A stretch of DNA of 64,000 nucleotides from Actinomycetota bacterium (GCA_029265315.1 JAJUJM010000007.1:1-64000); one strand, 5' to 3'; shown: positions 25,492 through 35,234, counted from the first letter of the stretch. The notes: a model not told the origin generated them from the letters alone. Numbers and translations are program-made.

Positions 25492-26448
25492 TCACCGCGC
25501 GTCGCGGACACGTCGCCGATCCCTTCTCACGACCGGCGTGGTTCCGAAGAGAAGGTCGTTCTCGAAACTGATGCGCTCCATCAGCACGAGCTCGGTGGCG
25601 ACCCGTTCGACGTCGGCCCGCTCGCTGGGAGCGGTGACGTCCAGTCCGTGCATATCGACGTCTTTGAGGCGCCCTTTCTTACGGGCATGGGCGAACGTCT
25701 TCCACGCGGCAGCCCGGATCCTCGCCTTGTTCGACGGCCGGCGAAGCGCGTCAAGCGCCTCGTGACGAAGTGCTTCGATCTCGGCCGCGGTCGGTCGTTT
25801 CGGAAGCGCCGCCAGTCGACGGCCGAACGCATCGGCGAAGGGGCGGTCCGTCTCCTGGACGATGAACTTGAGCACGTGCCAGGCGTCGTAGAGTTCACGG
25901 GCCCCCTTGAGCTCGCGGCGCTTGAGCCACAGCCACGCGTGCAGACGTCTGCGCCAGTCCCACCATGTGAGCGGGTTGGCGAGCGCTTGGTCGGGGATCA
26001 GGAACCAGCCTCGCTCGATGAGCATCGCTCCGAAGACTCCCGACCCGCCTCCTGTCTCCGTCCGCCGCTTGCCGATGCGCGCCTTGTACAGGCCACACGT
26101 TGGCGAGGACTCCTTGGCGATGAATGCCTCGATGCCGGCGCGCTCCAACGCCTCGATGGCGGCCCGGCTGCCTGCGATGACGACTTCGGTGACGTCGCGG
26201 CCGCGCCGGTCCTTGACCTTGGCGTTTCCGGCGAGGACCTCTTGGCCACTACCCGTCAAGTGGATGGGCATGCGGGGCACGCCGAGGCCCGCGAGACACT
26301 CCGGGCAGACAGGCGTCCACACGAAGTCGGCCTTCTCACGCCCGAGCAACCGCAGGGCGTCGAACGCGCGACCGTTGTAGCGCACGGGACAGTCGTAGAT
26401 GCATGCGCTTATGCCGATGGCGACCTTGCTCGTGATGATCTCGGGCAT
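25492..26448 (-). CDS. DUF523-DUF1722 fusion protein (YbgA-like)
   Basis: A 318-residue protein of two parts. Residues 5-150 are DUF523 with its cysteine motifs (GISACIYDCPVRYNG, TPVCPECLAG, KESSPTCGLYK). Residues 190-310 are DUF1722, the YbgA domain (AWHVLKFIVQETDR, LFGTTPVVRR). The upper ATG has a short AAGG before it. The photolyase gene is divergent from it; in E. coli ybgA directly precedes phr, so this pairing is a conserved link of unknown meaning. The cysteines suggest metal or cluster binding. The biochemical role is unknown. Confidence 0.85.
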   Translation of the reverse strand: MPEIITSKVAIGISACIYDCPVRYNGRAFDALRLLGREKADFVWTPVCPECLAGLGVPRMPIHLTGSGQEVLAGNAKVKDRRGRDVTEVVIAGSRAAIEALERAGIEAFIAKESSPTCGLYKARIGKRRTETGGGSGVFGAMLIERGWFLIPDQALANPLTWWDWRRRLHAWLWLKRRELKGARELYDAWHVLKFIVQETDRPFADAFGRRLAALPKRPTAAEIEALRHEALDALRRPSNKARIRAAAWKTFAHARKKGRLKDVDMHGLDVTAPSERADVERVATELVLMERISFENDLLFGTTPVVRRDRRRVRDAR

Positions 26449-26605
26449 CCGAGGCGCCTTTCGTCGGTTCCTCCGCGTTGATACCCGAGTGCGCGCTCGG
26501 CGTGTTCGACGGACTCGGACGCCGCGGCACACGTCACCCGCACGAATGGCGGGCGGTCGGGAAGAATCGCGGTGATGGACACGTGGCCGACAGAGAGGCC
26601 TTGCA

Positions 26606-27940
26606 GTGCGTATCGTCTGGTTCCGCCGGGATCTTCGCCTGTCCGACAATGATGCCCTGACCGCCGCGGTGCGCAGCGGCGAGCAGGTCGTCTGCGTCTA
26701 CGTCCACGGGTCTTCCTGGCCGACAGGGCGGGCTTCGCTCGCATGGCTGTCGGCGTCGCTCGAGGCGCTCGACGGGTCGCTTCGCTCGCGCGGCTCGCGT
26801 CTGGTCCAGCTCACCGGCGAGGCGACACACGCGCTCAAGACGTTCGCCACTCGCTTCAACGCCAGCGACGTCCACTGCTCGCGTGTATGGACGCCCGAGG
26901 GCCTGACCGAGGAGCGGGCCGTGGCCGACGCTCTCACCGAAGCCGGCGTCGCGCTGCGCGTGAGTGAGGGCCAGCTTCTCGCCGTGCCCGACGCCGTCAG
27001 GACATCCAACGGACGGCCGTTCTCGGTCTTCACGCCGTTTCACCGCGCGTGGCTGGGAGCGTGGCGCCCCGAGAGCGCGCTGCCGGCACCTGCGCGGGTC
27101 CCGTCGCCGGAAGTCACGCCGGAAAAGACCGCGTCGGCGATCCCAGACGCCACCGAGCGCCTCCGCCGGTGGTGGACTCCCGGCGAACGGGGGGCCCAGG
27201 AGCGGCTGGCGGCATTCGTCGCCGACGGACTCGCGAGCTACGACACGACGCGCGACCTACCTGCGCTCCACGGCACGAGCGAACTCTCGCCGCACCTCAC
27301 GTTCGGCGAGATCTCACCACGATCAGTCGTGTCCGCGATACTCGCCGAGCACGGCGAGGACGTGGCCGCGCCGTTCCTGCGCCAACTCGCGTGGCGTGAG
27401 TTCGCCGCTCACGTGCTGCTCGCCCACCCTGAGACAGTCTCACGCCCCCTGAGGCCCGAGTTCGAAGGGTTCGAGTGGCGTGAGGACGCTCAAGCGCTCG
27501 ACGCGTGGAAGGAGGGGCGGACCGGCTTTGCGCTCGTGGACGCCGGCATGCGTCAGCTCGCCGAGACGGGCTGGATGCACAACCGTGTGCGTCTCGTGTG
27601 CGGCTCGTTCCTGACCAAGGACCTGCTCGTGAACTGGCGGCGCGGCGAGGAGCACTTCCGCGAGACGCTCGTCGACCACGACCCGGCGTCGAACGTCTTC
27701 AACTGGCAATGGGTGGCCGGCTCAGGCGCCGACGCCGCCCCCTACTTCCGCGTGTTCAACCCCTCGCTGCAGGCCGCCCGCTTCGACCCGGACGGCGCCT
27801 ACGTGAAGCGATGGGTGCCTGAGCTGGGGACGGACCGGTACCCGAAGCCGATGCTTGACCACGCCACGGCACGGATGCGAGCTCTTGCGGCCTACGAAGC
27901 GCTCAAGCGGACGGGTGCACCGCCGGGCCCGCGGAGATGA
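26606..27940 (+). CDS. phr: Deoxyribodipyrimidine photolyase
   Basis: A 444-residue class I photolyase that repairs pyrimidine dimers using light. The N-terminal antenna domain starts IVWFRRDLRLSDNDAL. The FAD domain contains ELSPHLTFGEISPRSV, QLAWREFAAHVL, MHNRVRLVCGSFLTKDLLVNWRRGE, VDHDPASNVFNWQWVAGSGADAAPYFRVFNP and KRWVPEL. The GTG start with GAGAGG eight nt upstream gives a normal length. Its presence implies at least occasional exposure to light. Confidence 0.96.
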   Translation: MRIVWFRRDLRLSDNDALTAAVRSGEQVVCVYVHGSSWPTGRASLAWLSASLEALDGSLRSRGSRLVQLTGEATHALKTFATRFNASDVHCSRVWTPEGLTEERAVADALTEAGVALRVSEGQLLAVPDAVRTSNGRPFSVFTPFHRAWLGAWRPESALPAPARVPSPEVTPEKTASAIPDATERLRRWWTPGERGAQERLAAFVADGLASYDTTRDLPALHGTSELSPHLTFGEISPRSVVSAILAEHGEDVAAPFLRQLAWREFAAHVLLAHPETVSRPLRPEFEGFEWREDAQALDAWKEGRTGFALVDAGMRQLAETGWMHNRVRLVCGSFLTKDLLVNWRRGEEHFRETLVDHDPASNVFNWQWVAGSGADAAPYFRVFNPSLQAARFDPDGAYVKRWVPELGTDRYPKPMLDHATARMRALAAYEALKRTGAPPGPRR

Positions 27941-27949
27941 CGCTCACGA

Positions 27950-28414
27950 CTACTGGGTCGACTTCGTGAGCACGTAGGTGATCGTGACCGTTCCGCCGGG
28001 TTCCTCAGCGAGCGTCACGAGACCTTCGTGAGTGCTGTTGGACACGGTGAGGACCGCGGTCCGGGCCCCCGTCTCGCCCTCCTCGGTCTGCACGACCTCC
28101 CAGCCCGCGTCCTCGAACCCCTTCGCGGTGCCAGCGAGCACGTCCACGTAGGGGTCGTTCGTCACCAGCGTGAGGTTGTAGGCCGTCCGAGTCGCCTGCG
28201 AGTCATCGACCGTCGCACCCGGCCACAAGGGAGTGCCCTCAGGCATCCACGACGCGAGGTCGCCGTCGACCGCTGCCCCCGGAGCGGCGACGGTCGCTTC
28301 GATGGTGACGACCTTCGGCTTCGGCGTGAATGCCGCCTCGAGGCGAGCGCAACCCGAGAGTCCCGCGGCCGCGGCGATCAAGACCAGAGATGTCGGGAGA
28401 CGACGCAACGACAC
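27950..28414 (-). CDS. Lipoprotein of unknown function
   Basis: A 154-residue lipoprotein. The signal peptide (SLRRLPTSLVLIAAAAGLSGC) ends in an LSGC lipobox, so Cys21 should be lipidated. The mature part has a proline-rich start and an alpha/beta region (PEGTPLWPGATVDDS, DVLAGTAKGFEDAGWEVV), with no catalytic motif seen. It ends 9 nt from the photolyase stop on the opposite strand and faces away from the tRNA-Sec gene. GTG is used as start with AAGGGG about 10 nt upstream. Confidence 0.78.
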   Translation of the reverse strand: MSLRRLPTSLVLIAAAAGLSGCARLEAAFTPKPKVVTIEATVAAPGAAVDGDLASWMPEGTPLWPGATVDDSQATRTAYNLTLVTNDPYVDVLAGTAKGFEDAGWEVVQTEEGETGARTAVLTVSNSTHEGLVTLAEEPGGTVTITYVLTKSTQ

Positions 28415-28486
28415 GGTGCAAGCACCCCTTCAGATCGGCGACACGAACGCCCCGCGGCGCACGCGAGGCGTCATCTGCAGCATATA

Positions 28487-28583
28487 TGGCGGAGGCGTGT
28501 GCGAATCGAACACACCCGAGAGGCTCTTCACCCCTCACGACGGTTTTGAAGACCGCGGAGCCCACCAGGACCCATCCGCCTCC
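28487..28583 (-). tRNA. selC: tRNA-Sec (anticodon TCA)
   Basis: A 97-nt tRNA including an encoded CCA end. The acceptor stem pairs GGAGGCG with CGCCTCC. The anticodon loop is CTTCAAA, giving anticodon TCA to read UGA. A long variable arm (near GAGGGGTGAAGAGCCTC) and an extended D arm are typical of selenocysteine tRNA. selA, selB and selD lie within 8 kb. Confidence 0.96.
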
Positions 28584-28591
28584 GTCGGAGG

Positions 28592-28620
28592 ATTGTGGGG
28601 TGGCGCACCGTAGGTGTCAA
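28592..28620 (-). promoter_or_regulatory. Promoter of tRNA-Sec gene
   Basis: On the minus strand a perfect -35 TTGACA (28615-28620) is followed after 17 nt by CACAAT (28592-28597) as -10. The tRNA 5' end lies 8 nt further, consistent with transcription starting at or just before the mature tRNA. Confidence 0.72.
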
Positions 28621-28674
28621 ACCCTTCCGGCTCCGACCGCGCGATCGACACACACTTCCGCCTGACCCGCATGC

Positions 28675-28694
28675 GCATGAGAGTTCTCTCATGC
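28675..28694. promoter_or_regulatory. Perfect 9-2-9 inverted repeat
   Basis: Arms GCATGAGAG and CTCTCATGC surround a TT dinucleotide. The repeat lies 80 nt upstream of the acidic exported protein gene and the two-component system, so it may be an operator. A second, looser pair ATACCA (28702-28707) and TGGTAT (28734-28739) follows. No regulator is identified. Confidence 0.45.
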
Positions 28695-28774
28695 ACCCCT
28701 AATACCATCCTCATCCATCAGAGCGATTGTCAGTGGTATGAACCGGAACGGTCACCTCTTGTGGCGGTGAGACG

Positions 28775-29329
28775 GTGCACTCTCTGAACGCACAGCGCGC
28801 ATTGGTCGCGGCGGGTTCGATGACGTTGCTGACCGCCGCAGCGATCCTCATCGTGCAGGGCGCCGCGTTCGCCCGCCGCCCCTCGCCGTCCGCCGTGATA
28901 GCGATCGATCGCGCAATCGACACATCGCCTGTACCGAGAGGAGTCTCCGCCACCGGCTCCCGGGCGCCTGTCGAGACCCGGCATGACCGAGGAATGGAGC
29001 AGAGCCCGGTGTCACCCACCGGCCCACTGACCGCCGGACCTGACAATGGCTCGCCCCTCTCGCCGTTCCGAGGACCCTCGGCCGGTGCGGCTGCGGTCGA
29101 TGCGGATGGCGACGAGGACCCCGGGGACCGTAGCGACGACCGCGAGACCGTGCGGCCTCCCGTTCGTGACGACAGCGATCCGGGCGAAGACGCGGACGAA
29201 CGCGGGCAAGAGTCACGTGAGGACACGCACGATTCGGATGAACCGGATGCTGATGAGGACCGACCCGAATCGAGCCGTGGCGATTCGGAGTATCGCAGCG
29301 AGGACGAACCCGCGTACGGGAATGATTAG
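28775..29329 (+). CDS. Exported acidic low-complexity protein, unknown function
   Basis: A 184-residue protein. Residues 1-33 form a signal or anchor helix (RALVAAGSMTLLTAAAILIV). The rest is Pro/Ser-rich, then extremely rich in Asp, Glu and Arg (residues 105-184; many DE, DR and ED pairs) and is predicted to be disordered. No family is recognised. It lies 66 nt before the response regulator and in the same direction, so it may be a target or accessory of the sensor. Because the region is low complexity, coding status is likely but not certain. Confidence 0.6.
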   Translation: MHSLNAQRALVAAGSMTLLTAAAILIVQGAAFARRPSPSAVIAIDRAIDTSPVPRGVSATGSRAPVETRHDRGMEQSPVSPTGPLTAGPDNGSPLSPFRGPSAGAAAVDADGDEDPGDRSDDRETVRPPVRDDSDPGEDADERGQESREDTHDSDEPDADEDRPESSRGDSEYRSEDEPAYGND

Positions 29330-29395
29330 CGCGACGCCGATGAACGGCGTATCCCCGACCGACCCGACGGGCCACCTCGCGAAGCGGAGCCGCAC

Positions 29396-30061
29396 GTGAA
29401 CATACTGCTCATCGAGGACGAGGACAGCGTGGCCTCGTTCATCTCCAAGGGTCTGGCCGCCGAAGGCCACCGTGTGGAACGCGCCTCCAGCGTCGCTCAA
29501 GGCACGGCCCTGGCGCTCTCGTACGATTTCGATCTCGTGCTTCTGGACCTCGTACTGCCTGACGGACGCGGCGAGCAGGTGCTGTCTCGCGTACGGCCGG
29601 AGAAGCCAGACGTGCCCGTCATCGTCGTGTCGGCGCTCGGCGATGTCGAGGACAAGGTCTCCCTGCTCGACCTAGGCGCCAACGACTACCTTGTGAAACC
29701 GTTCGCTTTCGCCGAGCTTGCAGCCCGAGTGAGGGCTGCGGGGCGAGGATCGCAAGCGTCATGCCGCGAACTGCATGCAGCCGATATCACGCTCGACACC
29801 CGGACCCGCGTCGTCACCCGAGGCGACATCAAGGCGGACCTGCCGAGCCGTGAGTTCGCACTCATGGAGTACCTGATGCGGCACGCCGGTCAGGTCATGA
29901 CACGCCAGCAACTCCTCGACGCCGTCTGGGGCATCGGATTCGACACAGAGAGCAATGTGGTGGATGTCTACGTGAGCTACCTGAGGCGTAAGCTGGACAG
30001 GCCGGGGATGCCATCCGCGATCGAGACCGTCCGTGGGGCGGGCTACCGTGTCAGAGCATAG
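29396..30061 (+). CDS. OmpR/PhoB-family response regulator
   Basis: A 221-residue two-domain regulator. The receiver domain (1-118) has acidic residues in LLIEDEDS, the phospho-acceptor Asp in LVLLDLVLPDG, and the Lys in DYLVKPF. The winged-helix DNA-binding domain (125-221) ends with DVYVSYLRRKLD and IETVRGAGYRVRA. The GTG start has GGAG six nt upstream. It overlaps the histidine kinase gene. Target genes are unknown; the upstream acidic protein gene is a candidate. Confidence 0.95.
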   Translation: MNILLIEDEDSVASFISKGLAAEGHRVERASSVAQGTALALSYDFDLVLLDLVLPDGRGEQVLSRVRPEKPDVPVIVVSALGDVEDKVSLLDLGANDYLVKPFAFAELAARVRAAGRGSQASCRELHAADITLDTRTRVVTRGDIKADLPSREFALMEYLMRHAGQVMTRQQLLDAVWGIGFDTESNVVDVYVSYLRRKLDRPGMPSAIETVRGAGYRVRA

Positions 30062-31463
30062 GCACACGCTGTCGGCAAGCGCGCGGGTCATGTTGGCGAT
30101 GACAGGTGTGCTGGCCGCGACGTTGGTCGCGCTCGTGAGCACCACCATCGTCGCTACCTACGCCACAGCGCGTCGCTCTGTCGACGACACGCTCGTCAGG
30201 GAGGCGGACGCGTACGGAGCCGCCATCGCCGGTGCTCCGAACAACCAGAGCCTCGTCGAAGCGACTCGTTCGTACCTGTCCGGCAGAGACCCCGCCAAGT
30301 CCGGGCTCGAACCGCTCTTGGTGCTCGCTCTCGCGGACGGACGCACCATCGCCAATTCGGAGGTCGCCCTCGAAGACGTCCCACTGCCTGACAAGGGTTT
30401 TGGCGACGCCTCAGTCGGAACCGACAGTTACCGGGTTCTCGCTGTGCCCGTGAGAGCACGCGATGGCGCCGCCGCAACCTTCTATGCTGCGCTCTCGGCC
30501 CGAATAGCGGGAGAGACGGTGCGCGAAGTGGTCACACCGCTCTTGACGGCTGGCCTCATCGCGCTCGCACTCGCGCTCCCGCTGTCGTACCTGGCGACGC
30601 GACGGGCCTTGCGGCCGCTCGTACGCATGGCCGCCGACGCGGAGCACATCGGCTCTGACCCCACGGTCACCAGCATCACCTACGACGGACCAGACGACGA
30701 GCTCGGCGTGCTCGCCGGTGCGCTCACCCATATGCTCGAACGCCTCGAGAGGGCGGCGGCTGATCAACGTGCCTTCGTCGCCGATGCGAGCCATGAACTA
30801 CGGACTCCCGTTGCGGTCATACGAGGGAATTCCGAGCTGTTGCTGTCGGGCACGCTGTCCGAAGGGGACGCTCGAGAGTCACTCCGACAGATCGAACTGG
30901 AAGCTCGGCGCATGGGAAGACTGCTCGACGAACTCCTGGGGCTGGCCCGGCTCGAAGCGGGTATCCGCGAGCGATTCCAACCACTGTCCCTGCCCGTCGC
31001 ACTGCAGGAGGCTGCGGTGCGCGGCCGCGCACTTGGAACCCGCGACATCCGCGTGGATGCCATCTGCGACACCTGGGTCATGGGGCAGCCTGATCTGATC
31101 GACCAAGCTCTTGCCAACCTGGTACGGAACGCCGTAACCCATACATCACCGGGTGGGAGAATCACTCTGACGTGCGACGAGTCGGACGGCATCGCCCGCA
31201 TCCACGTCACCGATGATGGACCCGGCGTCCCCGCAAGCGAAAGCGAGCGTATCTTCGACCGGTTCCACCGCGCCGCCGGGTCCTCGAGAGATGACGCGAC
31301 CGGAGGTGCCGGGCTCGGTCTGACGATCACCAGACGTCTCATCGAACTTCACGGTGGCAGCATCCGCGTGGAGCAGGCCGAGCCCACCGGCGCCCGGTTC
31401 GTCATAGAGTTGCCCGCACTCACGCCCTCCGAAGCGTCCGGAAGTCCCCTTCCCGCTTCGTGA
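30048..31463 (+). CDS. Membrane sensor histidine kinase
   Basis: A 471-residue sensor kinase. Two membrane helices (about 15-40 and 165-190) flank an extracytoplasmic sensor region of some 120 residues. A HAMP-like linker follows, then the phospho-accepting H-box DASHELRTPVAVIRGN, the N-box NLVRNAVTHT, and the G-boxes DDGPGVP and GGAGLGLTI. The chosen GTG overlaps the regulator stop by 14 nt; a GTG five codons earlier is also open. The 3' end overlaps the selB 3' end on the other strand by 44 nt. Confidence 0.93.
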   Translation: MSEHRHTLSASARVMLAMTGVLAATLVALVSTTIVATYATARRSVDDTLVREADAYGAAIAGAPNNQSLVEATRSYLSGRDPAKSGLEPLLVLALADGRTIANSEVALEDVPLPDKGFGDASVGTDSYRVLAVPVRARDGAAATFYAALSARIAGETVREVVTPLLTAGLIALALALPLSYLATRRALRPLVRMAADAEHIGSDPTVTSITYDGPDDELGVLAGALTHMLERLERAAADQRAFVADASHELRTPVAVIRGNSELLLSGTLSEGDARESLRQIELEARRMGRLLDELLGLARLEAGIRERFQPLSLPVALQEAAVRGRALGTRDIRVDAICDTWVMGQPDLIDQALANLVRNAVTHTSPGGRITLTCDESDGIARIHVTDDGPGVPASESERIFDRFHRAAGSSRDDATGGAGLGLTITRRLIELHGGSIRVEQAEPTGARFVIELPALTPSEASGSPLPAS

Positions 31464-33333
31464 ACCCCTGCGAGTCGAGGTACTCGAGCAGCGGGATCGC
31501 GTACTTCCGGGAGAGGCCCAGCGCTTCGCGCAGCTCACTCGTGGTCGCGCCCTCAGGTCGCACCGTGAAGTGACGTTCCAGGGCCTGGCGCACCTCGTCA
31601 ATCGCATCGGGACCAAAGTGCAGGTCGCTCGACACGCGCACGAGGCGCCCGTCTGCCACGAGCTTGGCGAGGGCCTTGCGGGCGACTGTGGCGTCGATGC
31701 CTGTCGCGGAGAGCAGTTCGCCCAGCGTGGGCGGAGCGGTCCCGGCCGCTTCGATCCTTGGCAGCAACGCCTCCATCGCTTCAGCCTCCGCGGCGAGAGC
31801 TGAGACCGCAGCCTGCGGGTGACGGACGAGGCCCTTCTCGCTGAGGGCCACCCCTCGCTCGACGGCCACCTCCAGCAGCGCGTCGAAGACACGTCCCGGC
31901 AAGCGCCGGTCGACGCGGTCCCGCAACGCGCCGGTGGCCATACCGGTCGCCTTCTCGTCGGCCTCGTGGAAAGCGAGGAGTTCACGCTCGATCGCCGCCA
32001 CGATCGCGTCTCGGGCCTCGGCGGTCACGAAGTAGGTGTCGTTCCCGACCTTCAGGCGCTCGAGGGCGGCCTTGTTGAGCTCGTCGGCCACCTTGGCCCT
32101 GGGTACCCCGAGTGCCGCGGCGACCTCGGCGCTCGTCATCGGCATGGCGCGGGATGCGAGCAGGCCGACGCTCGCCTGCGAGAGGTCGTGGGCGAGCAAC
32201 GCCTCGAGCAACTCACGCTCGTGCGGTTTGAGTGTGGTACGACGCGGTGGCAGCGCGTCGAGCACGACACCGCCGCCGATCGTGTATACCGGCGAGTAGC
32301 TCCGCACTATGAAGCGGTCGTCGTAACGCGGCGCCAGCGGCTCTTCAAGGCGCACCTGGGCCAGTCCGCTCTCGCCGCGCCTCAACTCCGCATGGTCGAC
32401 GAGCAACACGCGGCCGAGCACCTCGCGCGTCCCGTGGTGGACGTGCACGCGGGCACCCGATTCGAACGTCTTGTCCTCGCCAGGAAGACCGAGGTAGGTG
32501 AAGCGCGCATCGAAGCGGTCCGTGACGGTGAGCGTTCCCGGTGCTGCGATGATGTCGCCACGGCTGATCTGGTCACGCTCCACGCCGGCGACGTTCATCG
32601 CCACGCGCTGCCCGGCCACCGCCCTCTCAACGTTCTCGCCGTGCACCTGCACGCCGCGCACCCGTGCCTGGATGCGTTCGGGGTAGATCTCGACTGGGTC
32701 GTCTTTCGAGGCCGCTCCCGACCACATCGTGCCTGTCACGACCGTGCCCGCACCGGCGATCGTGAACACGCGGTCGACCGGCAGGCGCATGGGCAGGTCG
32801 GCGTGCCGGCTGGGGGCGGCGAGCGCGATCTCATCGAGCGTGGCGAGCAGCTCCGGTATCCCCTCTCCCGTCCGGGCGGAGACGGCCACCACAGGTGCAT
32901 CGGCGAGCGCGGTGCCTGCCAGAAGCGCCCTCACGTCCTCGGCGACCATGGCCGCCCACTCGGGTTCGACGAGGTCTGACTTGGTGAGCGCGACGACTCC
33001 CCGGTCAACGCCGAGCAGGTCCAGGATGGCCAGGTGCTCGCGCGTCTGCGGCATGACCCCGTCATCGGCTGCGACGCACAGCATCACGACGTCGATGCCC
33101 GTCGCCCCCGCCACCATCTGCCGCACGAACCTCTCATGCCCGGGGACATCGACCACGCCCATCGACCGCCCGCTCGGCAGCTCGAGTCTGGCGAAGCCGA
33201 GCTCGATGGTGATCCCGCGGTCCTTCTCCTCTTTGAGGCGGTCCGGGTCCGTTCCTGTGAGTGCTTTGATGAGCGAGGACTTGCCGTGGTCGATGTGACC
33301 GGCGGTGCCCAGGACAAGGGAGGGCGCGCTCAT
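31420..33333 (-). CDS. selB: Selenocysteine-specific elongation factor SelB
   Basis: A 637-residue translation GTPase that delivers selenocysteyl-tRNA to UGA codons marked by a SECIS hairpin. The GTPase domain has [26 protein letters not shown] and TKSD. EF-Tu-like barrels follow. The C-terminal half (380-637) holds winged-helix domains that bind the SECIS, ending [23 protein letters not shown]. The ATG overlaps the selA stop (ATGA). Confidence 0.97.
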   Translation of the reverse strand: MSAPSLVLGTAGHIDHGKSSLIKALTGTDPDRLKEEKDRGITIELGFARLELPSGRSMGVVDVPGHERFVRQMVAGATGIDVVMLCVAADDGVMPQTREHLAILDLLGVDRGVVALTKSDLVEPEWAAMVAEDVRALLAGTALADAPVVAVSARTGEGIPELLATLDEIALAAPSRHADLPMRLPVDRVFTIAGAGTVVTGTMWSGAASKDDPVEIYPERIQARVRGVQVHGENVERAVAGQRVAMNVAGVERDQISRGDIIAAPGTLTVTDRFDARFTYLGLPGEDKTFESGARVHVHHGTREVLGRVLLVDHAELRRGESGLAQVRLEEPLAPRYDDRFIVRSYSPVYTIGGGVVLDALPPRRTTLKPHERELLEALLAHDLSQASVGLLASRAMPMTSAEVAAALGVPRAKVADELNKAALERLKVGNDTYFVTAEARDAIVAAIERELLAFHEADEKATGMATGALRDRVDRRLPGRVFDALLEVAVERGVALSEKGLVRHPQAAVSALAAEAEAMEALLPRIEAAGTAPPTLGELLSATGIDATVARKALAKLVADGRLVRVSSDLHFGPDAIDEVRQALERHFTVRPEGATTSELREALGLSRKYAIPLLEYLDSQGFTKREGDFRTLRRA

Positions 33334-34733
33334 CTCACGTCGGCCCCGGCCAGCCGAGTGAGCGCCTCGATGACGTCGGCCTCATCGGCCGCGGTCAATG
33401 TGCGTGGGTCGAGCAGCACACGGTCGTCCACTATGCGCGCGATGATGTGCGGCTCGCCCGTGCGCAGCCTGTGTTCCAGCTCGTTCGCACTCATGTGCTG
33501 GGGAGCGAGCGCGACGCAGACCGTGGGGATGTCGGCCATGGGGAGCGCTCCACCCCCCGCGCGGCTCACGTCCTCGGTGGTTCCCGCCAGGTATGCGCCT
33601 TCGCAGCGCCGTGCGATCTCATTCGCGAGCCTGGACGCCCTCGCGGCGATCTCCGTCTTCGTGGCGGTGAGCATCCGCAGCGTCGGGATCCGCTCAACGG
33701 CCCGGTCGGGGTCCAGGTACAGGCGCAACGTCGTCTCGAGTGCAGCCAGAGTCATCTTGTCCAAGCGCATCGCACGTGCCAATGGATGCTTCTTCAGGCG
33801 AGCGATCACATCCGCTTTGCCTGCGATGATTCCCGCCTGCGGGCCGCCCAAGAGTTTGTCGCCCGAACAGGTCACCACGTGCGCTCCTGCCGCCACGCTC
33901 TCCGAGACGGTCGGCTCGTACGGCAGGCCCCACCGGCGCAGGTCGATAAGCACACCAGACCCCTGGTCCTCCATGACCGGGACTCCGTGCCGGGCCCCCA
34001 GCGCGACGAGATCGGCGAGTGCGACCTCCTCGGTGAAGCCGACGACGCGGTAGTTGCTCGTGTGCACCTTGAGCAACAGTCCCGTCTCAGATGTCAGAGC
34101 AGCCTCGTAGTCTCGCAGATGGGTCTTGTTCGTCGTGCCCACCTCGACCATCTTCGCGCCCGACTCCGCCATGACGTCGGGCACACGGAAGGAGCCGCCG
34201 ATCTCAACGAGCTGACCGCGCGACACAATCGCCTCTTTGCCGCGCGCAAGCGCCGCCAGGGCCATCATCACCGCCGCTGCGTTGTTGTTGACCGCCATGG
34301 CCGCCTCAGCGCCCGTGAGGCGACAGATGAGCGACTCGACGTGCACATGACGACTGCCGCGCACGCCGTCATCGACGTCGTACTCGAGCGTCGAGTAGCC
34401 ACGGGCGACATCGGCCACGGCATCGACGGCCTCTGCGGCGAGAGGCGAGCGACCGAGGTTCGTGTGCACGACGATCCCGGTCGCGTTGATGACGCGGCGC
34501 AGGCTGCTGCGCGCCCTGAGCTGGGCACGTGAGAGCGCGGCGCCAGCCAGCGCGTCGGCAGAGACATCGACCGCCTCACCAGAGCGTATGGCTGCTCTGG
34601 CGTCGTCGATCACGGCGCGGACAGCCTCGACGACGAGTGCTCGGGGCACCGCCTGCGTGAGCGCCTCGATGTCTTCGCGCATGAGGAGGGCGTCGACCTT
34701 GGGAAGCTGCCGGAGCAGCGAGTTCGTCTCCAT
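33330..34733 (-). CDS. selA: L-seryl-tRNA(Sec) selenium transferase SelA
   Basis: A 467-residue PLP enzyme that converts Ser-tRNA(Sec) to Sec-tRNA(Sec) with selenophosphate. INATGIVVHTNLGRSPL opens the catalytic domain, and the PLP lysine is in CSGDKLLGGPQAG at residue 293, close to its E. coli position. No Shine-Dalgarno sequence precedes the ATG. Instead a TACAAT hexamer on the same strand ends 7 nt before it, so the mRNA may be leaderless. An ATG 39 nt upstream is a less likely start. It is coupled to selB by a 4-nt overlap. Confidence 0.96.
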   Translation of the reverse strand: METNSLLRQLPKVDALLMREDIEALTQAVPRALVVEAVRAVIDDARAAIRSGEAVDVSADALAGAALSRAQLRARSSLRRVINATGIVVHTNLGRSPLAAEAVDAVADVARGYSTLEYDVDDGVRGSRHVHVESLICRLTGAEAAMAVNNNAAAVMMALAALARGKEAIVSRGQLVEIGGSFRVPDVMAESGAKMVEVGTTNKTHLRDYEAALTSETGLLLKVHTSNYRVVGFTEEVALADLVALGARHGVPVMEDQGSGVLIDLRRWGLPYEPTVSESVAAGAHVVTCSGDKLLGGPQAGIIAGKADVIARLKKHPLARAMRLDKMTLAALETTLRLYLDPDRAVERIPTLRMLTATKTEIAARASRLANEIARRCEGAYLAGTTEDVSRAGGGALPMADIPTVCVALAPQHMSANELEHRLRTGEPHIIARIVDDRVLLDPRTLTAADEADVIEALTRLAGADVR

Positions 34734-34780
34734 GCAAGCGATTGTAGCTCGACCGTCGCCGCCGTGTTGCATACGGTCGT

Positions 34781-35119
34781 TCAGGCTATGGTCACCACAT
34801 CGTCAGGCCCGAGCAGCGCCGCCACCGATTCGACCATCGTACCCACCTCGCCTACGGCGACCTTGTCTTTGAGACCGAGGTAGTCAAGGCAGGTGCCACA
34901 GGCCCGAACCGCGATTCCGCGCTCAACACACAGCCTGAGGTCCTCGAGCGAGGCAGAGCCCTCACATACGAGCCTCACCCCGCGGTTCATGAACATGAGC
35001 GCCGCCGGGACATCGTCCACCCGCGCGACCGAATACAGGAAGTTCTTCATGAGTATGGCGCCCAGATCCCCTTCGGCGGAGCCGATGACATCGGACAGGA
35101 TGAGCAAGCGCTTCGACAT
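34781..35119 (-). CDS. YedF-like (DsrE-fold) selenium-linked protein
   Basis: A 112-residue DsrE-fold protein resembling the C-terminal domain of YedF, a family tied to selenium metabolism. It starts KRLLILSDVIGSAEGDLGAILMKNFLYSV, and a later pair of cysteines in VRACGTCLDYLGL is the probable active site. The N-terminal SirA-like half of full YedF is absent. It lies 48 nt upstream of selA on the same strand. Handling of reactive selenium or sulfur is inferred. GTG two codons earlier is an alternative start. Confidence 0.83.
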   Translation of the reverse strand: MSKRLLILSDVIGSAEGDLGAILMKNFLYSVARVDDVPAALMFMNRGVRLVCEGSASLEDLRLCVERGIAVRACGTCLDYLGLKDKVAVGEVGTMVESVAALLGPDDVVTIA

Positions 35120-35234
35120 GGCCACCTCGCATAAGGACGACTTATCTGATTGGCGGTGTTCAGATTATCGCTTCGCATGTGATGACGCCACCGCACATCG
35201 AAGCGCCACCGGCTCATTCGGGAAAGAACCGTGC

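Noticed and set aside
27941-27949. Terminator between the photolyase and the lipoprotein gene
   Set aside because: The gap is only nine bases and no hairpin could be drawn.
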